NCBI GenBank assembly: GCA_023229405.1
Contig: JALNZH010000175.1
Location: 1 to 7,972 of the forward strand
From: Bacteroidota bacterium
Lineage (GTDB): Bacteria; Bacteroidota; Ignavibacteria; UBA10030; UBA8401
Reading direction: 5' to 3'
Length of the DNA: 7,972 nt
Notes under the pieces: model-generated
Database searches by the model: none
Told to the model about the DNA's origin: nothing
What the model saw: the letters and a program-made list of their open reading frames with translations, nothing else
Shown here: piece by piece, positions 1 through 7,144 of the stretch
Layout: each line of letters begins with the position of its first letter
Position numbering within the stretch: the first letter of the stretch is position 1
Translations under genes and position numbers: made by a program

Positions 1-332
1 ATAAATTTCGGTTCGATCAATGGACAATCGCCGGTAATACGTACACAGAATGGATTGGTTGTTGAATGCAGCGCTACGAGGAATCGATCGAGCACATTCG
101 TCAAACTGCCGCGATAGCATGCAATATTATTATTTCCCAAATACTCCGCCAACACATCATCACTGGTATCCGTGGATGTTGCAACAACCACTGAATCGAT
201 ATATTGACACTGTTTCAGACGGTCAACGATATGCCAAATTACTGGACGGCCCGCAAGCGGAAGCAGCACTTTACCGGAAAGTCGAGTTGACGACATTCTT
301 GCCTGAATGACGGCTATAGCACATTTTTCCAT
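1..332 (-). CDS. spsF: SpsF-type cytidylyltransferase (N-terminal 110 residues, cut by left edge)
   Basis: This is the start of a nucleotidyltransferase of the SpsF/CTP_transf_3 family, which likely activates the sugar acid made by the neighbouring synthase as a CMP-sugar. The N-terminus carries the family nucleotide-binding motif QARMSSTRLSGKVL at residues 10-23. The usual form has Pro where this protein has Ser19. A second conserved block, RITGDCPLI (98-106), contains the probable metal-binding Asp102. The ATG at 330-332 directly abuts the stop codon of the synthase gene (333-335), so translation is probably coupled. The motif is of the SpsF kind, not the PARGGSKR kind of classical NeuA/PseF. 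SpsF-type enzymes commonly sit beside NeuB-family synthases, as in Bacillus sps clusters. The C-terminal part lies outside the window. The family call is firm; the exact substrate is inferred from context. Confidence 0.85.
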   Translation of the reverse strand, partial: MEKCAIAVIQARMSSTRLSGKVLLPLAGRPVIWHIVDRLKQCQYIDSVVVATSTDTSDDVLAEYLGNNNIACYRGSLTNVLDRFLVALHSTTNPFCVRITGDCPLIEPKF

Positions 333-1205
333 TTAAAAAGTCGCTCTTAATTTCTTGAAGGGGCGTAATCCGTCCAGCGGGTCCGCTCTCCATTCCCGAT
401 CCGGCAATTCGGATTCAGAAGGTGTAATGTCACTACTGCCGTCCGCAAGAAATCCGTCGTTCACATTTTTTATCACTTCCTTTATCTGATGTGGAAGCCA
501 GCAATGCCCACTCTGAAATTCTTCCCCCTTACCATCTAGGTCCAGATGAAATTCGACGAAGTTCACCTCATACCGATGAACTGCTCTTGCAATCACTGCG
601 CTAGAAACAGTGTGATCTGACCAACCAAACGAAACATTGACGTTATTTTGCCTGGATGCAAAATTCTTCCGTAATGTTTCGATTCCTTGAAGATTCGCTT
701 CAGCTATTGGAGTTGGGTACGAACTGGTGCATTTAAGGATGATAAGATCTTTGCATGGAGTTGTTGTTATCCAATCAAATGCTTGTTCAATCTCTTGAAT
801 AGTCGCCATCCCAGTGGAAAAGACCAGCGGCTTGCCGGTATTCCCACATTTCAAAAACAGTTCTTTCCAGAGCAGTTCGTACGAAGCAATCTTATAAAAA
901 TCCACATACGGGCTCAATTCATCAACGGCATCCAAATAAAACGGAGTACACGAAAATTCAAGACCCAAATCATGCGCACATTTTGCTAACTCGGGAATGA
1001 ACGAGACTGGCAATTCCCATTCTTTCCGTTTTCTATGTTTTAAACTTTTTTCAAGGATTTCATGGGAAAAAAGCTGATCAATTTTAAACAATTGAAATTT
1101 CACGCCGCTACAGCCTGCTTCAGCCGTGGCATGAATGAACCGTTTGCTTCTTTCTATATCCCTGTTATGATTCGATGAAACTTCAGCAACAAATTTTACT
1201 TTCAT
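333..1205 (-). CDS. pseI: NeuB/PseI-family sugar-acid synthase without SAF domain
   Basis: This 290-residue protein belongs to the NeuB family, which condenses phosphoenolpyruvate with a 6-carbon amino sugar to give a nine-carbon nonulosonic acid in the cytoplasm. Family landmarks are all present: Glu8 in AEVSSNHN, VKFQ (35-38), CTPF (86-89), KIASYE (105-110), STGMA (130-134), CTSSYPTP (159-166), GWSDHT (194-199) and His220. His198 and His220 match the two metal-binding histidines of Neisseria NeuB. KIASYE resembles PseI more than sialic acid synthases, and pseB and pseC upstream agree with that. Family members usually have about 340-370 residues, with a C-terminal antifreeze-like SAF domain. 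Here the barrel is followed only by a short tail with REWRADPLDGLRP (270-282). The next gene starts at once, so no SAF remnant is present. A 64-nt gap separates it from pseC. The ATG at 1203-1205 has no clear ribosome binding site. The exact product could be another nonulosonic acid. Confidence 0.85.
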   Translation of the reverse strand: MKVKFVAEVSSNHNRDIERSKRFIHATAEAGCSGVKFQLFKIDQLFSHEILEKSLKHRKRKEWELPVSFIPELAKCAHDLGLEFSCTPFYLDAVDELSPYVDFYKIASYELLWKELFLKCGNTGKPLVFSTGMATIQEIEQAFDWITTTPCKDLIILKCTSSYPTPIAEANLQGIETLRKNFASRQNNVNVSFGWSDHTVSSAVIARAVHRYEVNFVEFHLDLDGKGEEFQSGHCWLPHQIKEVIKNVNDGFLADGSSDITPSESELPDREWRADPLDGLRPFKKLRATF

Positions 1206-1269
1206 AATTCACATTATCGTTTGTTTACGGCGGTTGAGATGCCTAAAGACAGGGGAAAAAAAATTACTG

Positions 1270-2466
1270 TCATTTCTTAAAGTATTGTGTAATTATATCG
1301 AGCACAAAATCTTGCTCGGTATCGGTTAACGTTGGATACATCGGCAAACTGAGGCAACGAGAATAATACCGTTCGGCATTCGGCATATCCCCTTCCTTCC
1401 ATCCAAACCGGCGGTAATACGGCATCAGGTGTGTGGGGATATAGTGGATTTGTCCGAAAATATTCTTCGAACGAAGATGCTGGTATAAACCAAGCCGGTC
1501 ATCTGCTTCTATTATATAGAGATGATAGGCATGCCCTTCCACAACGCCGGATTCCCCTGTAATGTAGGATTTTCCGTTGAATGCATTGAAATATTTTTCA
1601 GCGATTGCTCTCCGTCTCGCCAACCCGATGTCGGCACGCCGCAATTGGCTTAATCCCAGCGCCGCCTGAAAATCGGTCAATCGATAATTGAATCCGAGTT
1701 CCTGCATTTCCATATACCATCCGGGGAATGTCGTTTCATTCTTTTCGCTTGAGGCAAACGACGGACTATTTTGAAACAGTCCTGTTTCGCGGGTTATGCC
1801 GTGTGTTCGCAGCATCAGAAGTTTTTTATACAACTGTTCGTCATTGGTAGTGATCATTCCCCCTTCGCCGGAAGCGATATGCTTTACCGGATGAAAAGAG
1901 AAAATCGCCAATTCGGCATAGCTGCCGTTTCCGCAACGCTGCTGCACTGCACCATCCATAAAAAATCCGCCGGGGGCGTGACATGCATCTTCAATTATCC
2001 ACAATCCGTATTCGTCGGCCAGCGTCCTAAATGCTTTCAGATCAATTGCGCGGCCGGAAAAATCGACCGGGATGATACCCTGATATGTCCCTTTCGGCGC
2101 CGCTTCCAGCATTCGGCGCACAGCGTGAATGTCCAGCAGATACGTTGTAGGATCGATATCGGAAAACACCACCTCACCGCCGCAATACCGCACGCAGTTC
2201 GCCGAAGCGGCAAAGGTAATCGGCGTGGTGATTACTTTGCTCTGTTCGTTCACACCAAGCGCCAGTGCACAAAGATGAAGCGCTGCCGTTCCGTTTGCCA
2301 CGGCAACTGCAAACGTGCTGCCAATGTACGTTGCGAATGCCCGTTCAAATTCCGCAATTTTCGGTCCTTGCGTCAAATAATCTGACGTAAGCGTTTGCAC
2401 AACCGCATCAATATCTTCCTGCGTGATATGTTGTTTTCCGTATGGAATGATTCTGTTATCAGACAT
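1270..2466 (-). CDS. pseC: UDP-4-amino-4,6-dideoxy-N-acetyl-altrosamine transaminase (PseC)
   Basis: This 398-residue PLP-dependent aminotransferase is of the DegT/DnrJ/EryC1 type. PseC converts the 4-keto product of PseB to the 4-amino sugar, using an amino acid (typically glutamate) as donor. The N-terminal IPYGKQHITQEDIDAV is typical of PseC, and SDYLTQGP (28-35) follows. Residues NGTAALHL (58-65) should contact the cofactor phosphate. IEDACHA (158-164) provides Asp160 for the PLP ring nitrogen, and SFHPVKHIASGEGG (190-203) contains Lys195, the Schiff-base lysine. FNYRLTDFQAALGLSQL (259-275) is the conserved late motif. The protein is somewhat longer than most relatives, partly through a polar stretch at about 230-247 before the WYMEMQELGFN segment. 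Its ATG at 2464-2466 overlaps the pseB stop by 8 nt, which supports coupled expression and a shared pathway. Confidence 0.93.
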   Translation of the reverse strand: MSDNRIIPYGKQHITQEDIDAVVQTLTSDYLTQGPKIAEFERAFATYIGSTFAVAVANGTAALHLCALALGVNEQSKVITTPITFAASANCVRYCGGEVVFSDIDPTTYLLDIHAVRRMLEAAPKGTYQGIIPVDFSGRAIDLKAFRTLADEYGLWIIEDACHAPGGFFMDGAVQQRCGNGSYAELAIFSFHPVKHIASGEGGMITTNDEQLYKKLLMLRTHGITRETGLFQNSPSFASSEKNETTFPGWYMEMQELGFNYRLTDFQAALGLSQLRRADIGLARRRAIAEKYFNAFNGKSYITGESGVVEGHAYHLYIIEADDRLGLYQHLRSKNIFGQIHYIPTHLMPYYRRFGWKEGDMPNAERYYSRCLSLPMYPTLTDTEQDFVLDIITQYFKK

Positions 2467-3469
2467 GAAAATTTTGATCCAAATGTTCTGTAATCAATGA
2501 ACGGAGCGATCCAACGGTCTCCCATTCGGTGTTATTACCGGAATTGTATGAAAATCCTTGAGACACTTTTTTTGCATGAAAATGCGCAATGAAGTCGTCC
2601 AATTTCCATTTATGGATTGTAGGAAGAATGGCGTAATATTTACCGAGATCGTACGTAAAATAAGAATCCGAAACGGTGATCATTTCTTCATGAATCTTTT
2701 CGCCCGGGCGGATACCGACAACCGGTTTTTGGCATTCCGGTCCGATCGCTTCCGCCACATCCAAAATTTTATACGAAGGAATTTTCGGAACAAAAATTTC
2801 TCCCCCCCACGCATGTTCGAGAGCATGCATCACCATATCCACTCCCCCCTGCAGTGAGATATTAAACCGGGTCATTGTCGGATCGGTAATGGGAAGTTTC
2901 CCTTCTTTTTTCATTTTCATGAAAAACGGTATCACCGAACCGTTGGATCCCATCACGTTGCCGTACCGTACAACCGAGAAGGTGATCGGATTATTGCCAC
3001 GGATGTTGTTGGCGCTGATGAACAGCTTGTCTGATGCCAGTTTCGTTGCACCATATAAATTAATCGGTGCCGCCGCTTTGTCTGTAGAGAGCGCAACGAC
3101 ACGCTGTACGCCGGTATCGAGTGCGGCATTGATCACATTTTCCGCTCCACCAATATTGGTCTTAATACATTCCATCGGATTGTATTCCGCAATCGGTATA
3201 TGTTTCATGGCGGCGGCATGAATAACGTAATCGATGCCGTTGAACGCCATCTTTAACCGGGCGGCATCACGAACGTCTCCAATAAAAAACCGGATATTCG
3301 GATATTTGTCGTGCGGATATTCCATCGCCATCTGGAACTGTTTTTGTTCATCCCGCGAAAAAATTACCAGACGTTTCACATCTGGCCAGCGGGAAAGAAT
3401 GGTTTTGGTAAGATGTTTTCCTAACGAACCGGTCCCGCCGGTAATCAACACTGACTTATGTGAGAGCAT
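2459..3469 (-). CDS. pseB: UDP-N-acetylglucosamine 4,6-dehydratase, inverting (PseB)
   Basis: This 336-residue short-chain dehydrogenase/reductase of the FlaA1/PseB class performs the first step of pseudaminic acid synthesis: dehydration of UDP-GlcNAc at C4/C6 with inversion at C5. The N-terminal Rossmann motif ITGGTGSLG lies at 9-17. FSRDEQKQFQM (37-47) and HAAAMKHIPIAEYNP (84-98) are characteristic of this class. The catalytic set is visible as STDKA (128-132), with Asp130 and Lys131, and the YxxxK pair Tyr139/Lys143 in NLYGATK. VVRYGNVMGSNGSVIPFF (166-183) is also family-typical. The length is normal and the protein appears complete. It overlaps the ATPase gene upstream by 14 nt and pseC downstream by 8 nt. 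Retaining homologues exist (for example in bacillosamine pathways), but those are usually longer membrane proteins; the size and the pseC neighbour favour PseB. Confidence 0.93.
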   Translation of the reverse strand: MLSHKSVLITGGTGSLGKHLTKTILSRWPDVKRLVIFSRDEQKQFQMAMEYPHDKYPNIRFFIGDVRDAARLKMAFNGIDYVIHAAAMKHIPIAEYNPMECIKTNIGGAENVINAALDTGVQRVVALSTDKAAAPINLYGATKLASDKLFISANNIRGNNPITFSVVRYGNVMGSNGSVIPFFMKMKKEGKLPITDPTMTRFNISLQGGVDMVMHALEHAWGGEIFVPKIPSYKILDVAEAIGPECQKPVVGIRPGEKIHEEMITVSDSYFTYDLGKYYAILPTIHKWKLDDFIAHFHAKKVSQGFSYNSGNNTEWETVGSLRSLITEHLDQNFHV

Positions 3470-4739
3470 TTTTTAATTCCCATTGTAAAAGTGAACTTGT
3501 TTTAGACCGCCGTGTGTGTCCCCGCTGCGTTAATGTGTCGACAATAGTAAAATTCAAGATTTCCCCCGGAACATCCACCGAATAGCTATCGGAAAATGAT
3601 GATGCGAATGAAATATAAAAGCGGTACTCGCCATACGGAAGTACCTTTGAAGGGATGACAACGCGGAAAACGTTATCCCCTTCCGTTATTTGTTCAAGTC
3701 GATTCGGCAGAAGATCGTTCGAATCCGATTCAATCAAGATGTCCTCCTGTCGGTTCTTCACGACGATGTAACCGTACACACTCGGTATTTTTTTAACACA
3801 TCGTATTGTTAGATCAATAGAAATACTTTCAGTAATCTCAAACTGTTTCCGATGTACGCCATCGTGATCAAAAATTTCTGCTCTCATCAGTTCCAGATCT
3901 TTCCCTTCCGGTGCCGGCTTTACATAAATATCACCAATCCCTTTTTTCTGGTGGTAGGAAAGATATTGAATAACCGTCTCCTCGCTTGTGCCGACCGAAA
4001 TCAATTCCCCATCGCGTAAATATGCCCCTTTGGAACAGAGCTGCTTAATTGCGGAAAGATTATGACTAACAAACAGCACTGTCCGCCCCTCCCCTTTGCT
4101 GACCTGCTGCATTTTGCCGAGACATTTTTTCTGAAACTCGGCATCGCCCACCGCCAGTACTTCATCTACAATCAGGATCTCCGATTCCAGATGCGCAGCA
4201 ACGGCAAACGCTAAACGCACATACATGCCAGAGCTGTACCGTTTTACTGGAGTATCGATATACCGTTCAACGCCGGAAAAGTCGACAATCTCATCAAATT
4301 TCCGCTCTATCTCTTTTTTACGCATTCCAAGAATTGCGCCATTAAGAAAAATATTCTCCCGTCCGCTCAATTCCGGATGGAAACCAGTGCCGACTTCCAG
4401 CAGCGAGGCGATGCGTCCTTTAATCTTCACGGTGCCCTGCGTTGGCGATGTGACGCGGGAGAGGATTTTTAACAATGTGCTTTTCCCCGCACCATTCTTT
4501 CCGACAATGCCGATCGCATCTCCCTGTTGAATCTCCAGATTGACGTCCTTCAAACTCCAGACAACATTGCTTTTTCCTTTTGTTGTCCGGTCATTTTTTT
4601 CGCCTACCTTTAAAAAAGGATCTTCCTTACCGCGCACGTGCGCCCACCAGCGGTTTAAATCCTGTGAGATGGTACCGGTGTTAAACTGACCAAGTTGGTA
4701 CGCTTTCGACAATTGTTCGACTTTAATAACTGTGTTCAT
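3456..4739 (-). CDS. wzt: Polysaccharide ABC exporter ATPase with C-terminal Wzt domain
   Basis: This 427-residue cytoplasmic ATPase energises polysaccharide export with the permease encoded just upstream. The nucleotide-binding domain (about 1-260) shows Walker A GKNGAGKST (80-88), the LSGREN region (124-129), the signature YSSGM (168-172), Walker B ILIVDEVLAVGD (188-199) with Asp192/Glu193, and the switch His226. A loop near 20-45 with DLNRWWAHVRGKEDP precedes the core, as in O-antigen-type ATPases. The remaining part (about 270-427) is rich in beta strands and ends in a TRRSKTSSLLQWEL-like tail. It matches the Wzt C-terminal domain, which in characterised systems recognises the non-reducing end of the finished glycan. 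Capsule ATPases such as KpsT (about 220 residues) lack it. The permease stop is 3 nt before its ATG (4737-4739), and its own end overlaps pseB by 14 nt. The substrate is probably the glycan that carries the nonulosonic acid, by context only. Confidence 0.93.
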   Translation of the reverse strand: MNTVIKVEQLSKAYQLGQFNTGTISQDLNRWWAHVRGKEDPFLKVGEKNDRTTKGKSNVVWSLKDVNLEIQQGDAIGIVGKNGAGKSTLLKILSRVTSPTQGTVKIKGRIASLLEVGTGFHPELSGRENIFLNGAILGMRKKEIERKFDEIVDFSGVERYIDTPVKRYSSGMYVRLAFAVAAHLESEILIVDEVLAVGDAEFQKKCLGKMQQVSKGEGRTVLFVSHNLSAIKQLCSKGAYLRDGELISVGTSEETVIQYLSYHQKKGIGDIYVKPAPEGKDLELMRAEIFDHDGVHRKQFEITESISIDLTIRCVKKIPSVYGYIVVKNRQEDILIESDSNDLLPNRLEQITEGDNVFRVVIPSKVLPYGEYRFYISFASSFSDSYSVDVPGEILNFTIVDTLTQRGHTRRSKTSSLLQWELKNALT

Positions 4740-4742
4740 GCT

Positions 4743-5612
4743 TTAAATAGTATCGACGAAATTTTTTTCCACTTTATTAAAAACAACAATACCAATCAGC
4801 AGGATGCTGACGGTAAAAATAATGCAAGACACGAACATTTGTATATCAAAATACCCGTGTCCCAGCAAACCTTTCCGTGAAACCTCAACAATGGCGGTCA
4901 TCGGGTTTAATGCAATCATCCATTGATATTGCTGCGGTACCGAAGAAAACGGATAAATAACCGGTGTTGCATACATGGCCAGTTGCACACCGAACGTCAC
5001 CAAAAAAACAAGATCCCGATATTTGGTGGTCATCGCCGAAACAATCATTCCGAAACCAAGTCCCTGCGCCGCCATCAATACTACAACAAATGGAAACAGC
5101 ACCAGGTACAGAGAAGGGGAAAATACCGTTCCAGATGCAGCATAATAGAGCATCACAAAACAAAGCAACAGAAACTGAACGCCGAACTTCACTAGATTCG
5201 AAACGACAATACTCAAAGGCATAATAAGGCGCGGGAAATAGACCTTGCCAAAAATCGATGCATTGTCCTTAAACACGTTTGCCGTTTTATTCAGCGTTTC
5301 GGAGAAGTAATTCCAGGTTGTGATACCGACAAGATAGAACAACGGTTTCGGCAATCCGTCCGTGCTAAATCCGGCAAGTTTACCGAAAATGAATGTATAC
5401 ATCACCATGGTAAAAAGTGGCTGGATGAAAAACCATAATGGCCCGAGCACGGTTTGTTTATACGAAGCAACAAAGTCCCTTTTGACGATCAATCCCAGCA
5501 GATCCCGGTAGCGGTAGACCTCTTTAAAATTGATATGGAAGAGCCGATAATGCGGTTCGATAACCACATCCCATTGCTGCCCCGATGGAACTTGAGTATT
5601 GTCTTGAGACAT
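4743..5612 (-). CDS. wzm: Polysaccharide ABC exporter permease (ABC-2 type)
   Basis: This 289-residue inner-membrane permease of the ABC-2/Wzm family forms the channel that carries lipid-linked polysaccharide across the inner membrane. A cytoplasmic N-terminus leads to the conserved RDFVASYKQTVLGPLWFF segment (45-62). About six hydrophobic segments follow, near 57-78, 91-108, 131-157, 168-192, 202-222 and 258-278. Late family motifs are ATPVIYPFSSVP (215-226) and LNPMTAIVEVSRKGLL (235-250), and the C-terminus NKVEKNFVDTI (279-289) is typical. It pairs with the ATPase gene 3 nt downstream. An 88-nt gap separates it from the co-polymerase gene upstream. The ATG at 5610-5612 is preceded by a pyrimidine run and not by a recognisable Shine-Dalgarno sequence. 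The family call is firm; the substrate is inferred. Confidence 0.93.
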   Translation of the reverse strand: MSQDNTQVPSGQQWDVVIEPHYRLFHINFKEVYRYRDLLGLIVKRDFVASYKQTVLGPLWFFIQPLFTMVMYTFIFGKLAGFSTDGLPKPLFYLVGITTWNYFSETLNKTANVFKDNASIFGKVYFPRLIMPLSIVVSNLVKFGVQFLLLCFVMLYYAASGTVFSPSLYLVLFPFVVVLMAAQGLGFGMIVSAMTTKYRDLVFLVTFGVQLAMYATPVIYPFSSVPQQYQWMIALNPMTAIVEVSRKGLLGHGYFDIQMFVSCIIFTVSILLIGIVVFNKVEKNFVDTI

Positions 5613-5657
5613 AGAGAAAAAATGGTATCCCTTCGATGTAAAGGTAAACGAATATTG

Positions 5658-5683
5658 TTAAAAAAATCCGGACCGTTGCCGGT
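5658..5683 (-). terminator. Possible weak hairpin and U-tract between co-polymerase and permease genes
   Basis: Read on the minus strand, ACCG-GCAA-CGGT (5683-5672) can form a 4-bp stem with a GNRA-type loop. It is followed by CCGGA and seven T residues (5666-5660). A competing 4-bp pairing of the two CCGG blocks brings the stem next to the T run. The stem is too short for a strong intrinsic terminator, so partial attenuation is the most it could give. It may be chance. Confidence 0.2.
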
Positions 5684-5700
5684 AATTTCACGGCACATTT

Positions 5701-6714
5701 CTACACGCGCAGAAAGACCTCTTTCGTCCTGTTGTATGTAGCTTTTATTTCGGGGAGGAAAACGCAATAGAGCATGGAAACAATAAACGACAGGAACATT
5801 CCCACAGTAAATTTCAATCGGCGTTTCGGATTCACTTTATCAATCGGATCGTACGCCGGTTCACGCACATTCAATACCGGTGCTTCACGAATTTCATCTA
5901 AACGAATCAATTCCAATTGCTTGGTTAATTCAATAAACACCGTCTGCAAAATATCAACATTCCGAATCAACCGGCTTTGGTCCAGCAATAATTCAGGGGA
6001 TTGAGTAATAACCCTGTTTTTAATTCTGTATTCTTTTAACAGTTCTTCCGCAATGGTCAGCGAATCTTTTACCTGGCTCATTCTTTTTTCCAGATAAAAA
6101 AGCTGATTTGACGCTTTCGTTTGCCTTCTCGTATTTAGATAATAATTTAATGAGGCAATAATGTTGTTCGCCACATCGGCAGCCATCTGGCCTTCCGGCA
6201 TAATTACCTTGATGGTAAGAATTTTGGTCTGAATGTCTAACGAGACACTGATCAGTTGGTCAAGATTGTCCATCGCTTCCAACAGCATTCCGCGAGTTTG
6301 TTGCCGCTGCCTCAATTTCGGGTTTGGCAGTACATTAAAGAGAGTAGCCAGATCAACCGAATCACCCAATTTATCGTAGTAATACTGTGAATAGATCACG
6401 TTTTCAAGAATCGTCGGCGTTTTAATCAACCGCTCATATATTTCCATCGGAGCACCTGTCCCGCCGGCAACACCAAGCAAGGAGGTGATCTGCGTGAGAG
6501 ATCCGCCGGGTGTCGTACCGCCGTATTCCGGCATAATCACAACTTCTGCTTCGTATGCCGGTGAGTATAATACCACCAGCCAGAAAAGCACAAGGGTTAA
6601 TCCGAGCAGATTAATGCCGATAAAAATCAACCGTTTTTCCCATAACCGCAGAATGTACGGTTTGGTTAGTACGAGCAGCGCTTCCAGTTTTGCAAACAGT
6701 TCATCGACATTCAT
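5701..6714 (-). CDS. Wzz/KpsE-type polysaccharide co-polymerase (chain-length determinant)
   Basis: This 337-residue inner-membrane protein has the layout of polysaccharide co-polymerases, which control chain length or link the inner-membrane exporter to the outer-membrane portal. A cytoplasmic start (1-28) is followed by a first membrane segment (about 29-50). The periplasmic part begins with SPAYEAEVVIMP (51-62). A Gly/Thr-rich stretch (65-88) includes a TQITSLLGVAGG-like segment seen in many family members. A helical, probably coiled-coil region spans about 200-275, then the proline-bearing motif EPAYDPIDKVNPKRRL (285-300) leads into a second membrane segment (about 302-320). Only 17 residues follow, so no tyrosine-kinase domain is fused. 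The ATG overlaps the cupin stop in an ATGA arrangement (6711-6714). With an ABC exporter downstream, a KpsE-like role is more likely than a Wzy-dependent Wzz role, but the sequence alone does not settle this. Confidence 0.85.
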   Translation of the reverse strand: MNVDELFAKLEALLVLTKPYILRLWEKRLIFIGINLLGLTLVLFWLVVLYSPAYEAEVVIMPEYGGTTPGGSLTQITSLLGVAGGTGAPMEIYERLIKTPTILENVIYSQYYYDKLGDSVDLATLFNVLPNPKLRQRQQTRGMLLEAMDNLDQLISVSLDIQTKILTIKVIMPEGQMAADVANNIIASLNYYLNTRRQTKASNQLFYLEKRMSQVKDSLTIAEELLKEYRIKNRVITQSPELLLDQSRLIRNVDILQTVFIELTKQLELIRLDEIREAPVLNVREPAYDPIDKVNPKRRLKFTVGMFLSFIVSMLYCVFLPEIKATYNRTKEVFLRV

Positions 6715-7139
6715 TTCGGTTCCGTTCCGATGGTGCCAGAAAAATGAGTTTTATCGTTGCTCACGCCGCTATAGGGTCCTTGTTTTACTTCCAGCATTTC
6801 TGAATCCTCCAGCATATCAAATCCATGTCCGCCGGAGATCAGGAAAATAACATCATGTTCACTTAACACAACTGAACAGAGGAACGATAATCCTTTATCA
6901 AATAGATTCACCTGCACTTTGCCGCGGCGGATAACAAGTACTTCCTGCGTCAACTGCACTTCCCGTTGCACCTTGTTGTGATAATGCGGTTTAATCGAAC
7001 CGTCTTTCGGATAGGAAATAATTCCTAGCTGTTGCGAATATTCATTCTTGGAAAAGAATGCAGTTTTTTCACTGTGAAAATCTTTTCGAATAATGAGTGC
7101 AATTTCATTACCTGCGGTGTCGACAATTTTTTCTATCAT
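6711..7139 (-). CDS. Small single-domain cupin of unknown function
   Basis: This 142-residue protein is a small beta-barrel cupin with a plausible metal site. His52 and His54 lie in PHYHN, Glu66 in TQEVLVI, and His105 in SGGHGFDML, in the order expected for the two cupin motifs; Gly73 follows Glu66 at the usual spacing. The tail LEVKQGPYSG (116-125) is followed by a polar end. No signal peptide or membrane segment is seen, so it is probably cytoplasmic. The frame stays open upstream to a TTG at 7245-7247. I chose the ATG at 7137-7139 because GAGA sits six bases before it, the protein then starts close to the cupin fold, and the extra 36 residues would overlap the SLBB gene by 67 nt without resembling a domain. 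It lies 41 nt after the SLBB gene and overlaps the co-polymerase gene by 4 nt. Sugar-modifying cupins (epimerases, ketoisomerases) occur in glycan loci, but I cannot assign a reaction. Confidence 0.75.
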   Translation of the reverse strand: MIEKIVDTAGNEIALIIRKDFHSEKTAFFSKNEYSQQLGIISYPKDGSIKPHYHNKVQREVQLTQEVLVIRRGKVQVNLFDKGLSFLCSVVLSEHDVIFLISGGHGFDMLEDSEMLEVKQGPYSGVSNDKTHFSGTIGTEPK

Positions 7140-7144
7140 ACAAA

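Noticed and set aside
50..310. Plus-strand open frame at the left end
   Set aside because: The opposite strand carries the clear SpsF motifs QARMSSTRL and RITGDCPLI; the plus-strand product looks like no protein family.
333..420. Frameshift that removed the SAF domain of the synthase
   Set aside because: The bases after the stop encode the start of the cytidylyltransferase in a well-conserved frame, leaving no SAF-like remnant.
1771..2385. Long plus-strand open frame (204 codons) antisense to pseC
   Set aside because: The minus strand here encodes an intact PseC with all catalytic motifs. The antisense translation is rich in Cys, Arg and His and shows no domain, so it is a shadow frame.
4885..5163. 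Minus-strand open frame inside the permease gene
   Set aside because: It lies wholly within the permease coding sequence in another frame, and its Cys-rich composition is typical of a shifted membrane-protein gene.
5489..5767. Minus-strand open frame spanning the 88-nt gap between co-polymerase and permease genes
   Set aside because: It overlaps both recognised genes out of frame and has no recognisable motif, so a separate small gene is unlikely.
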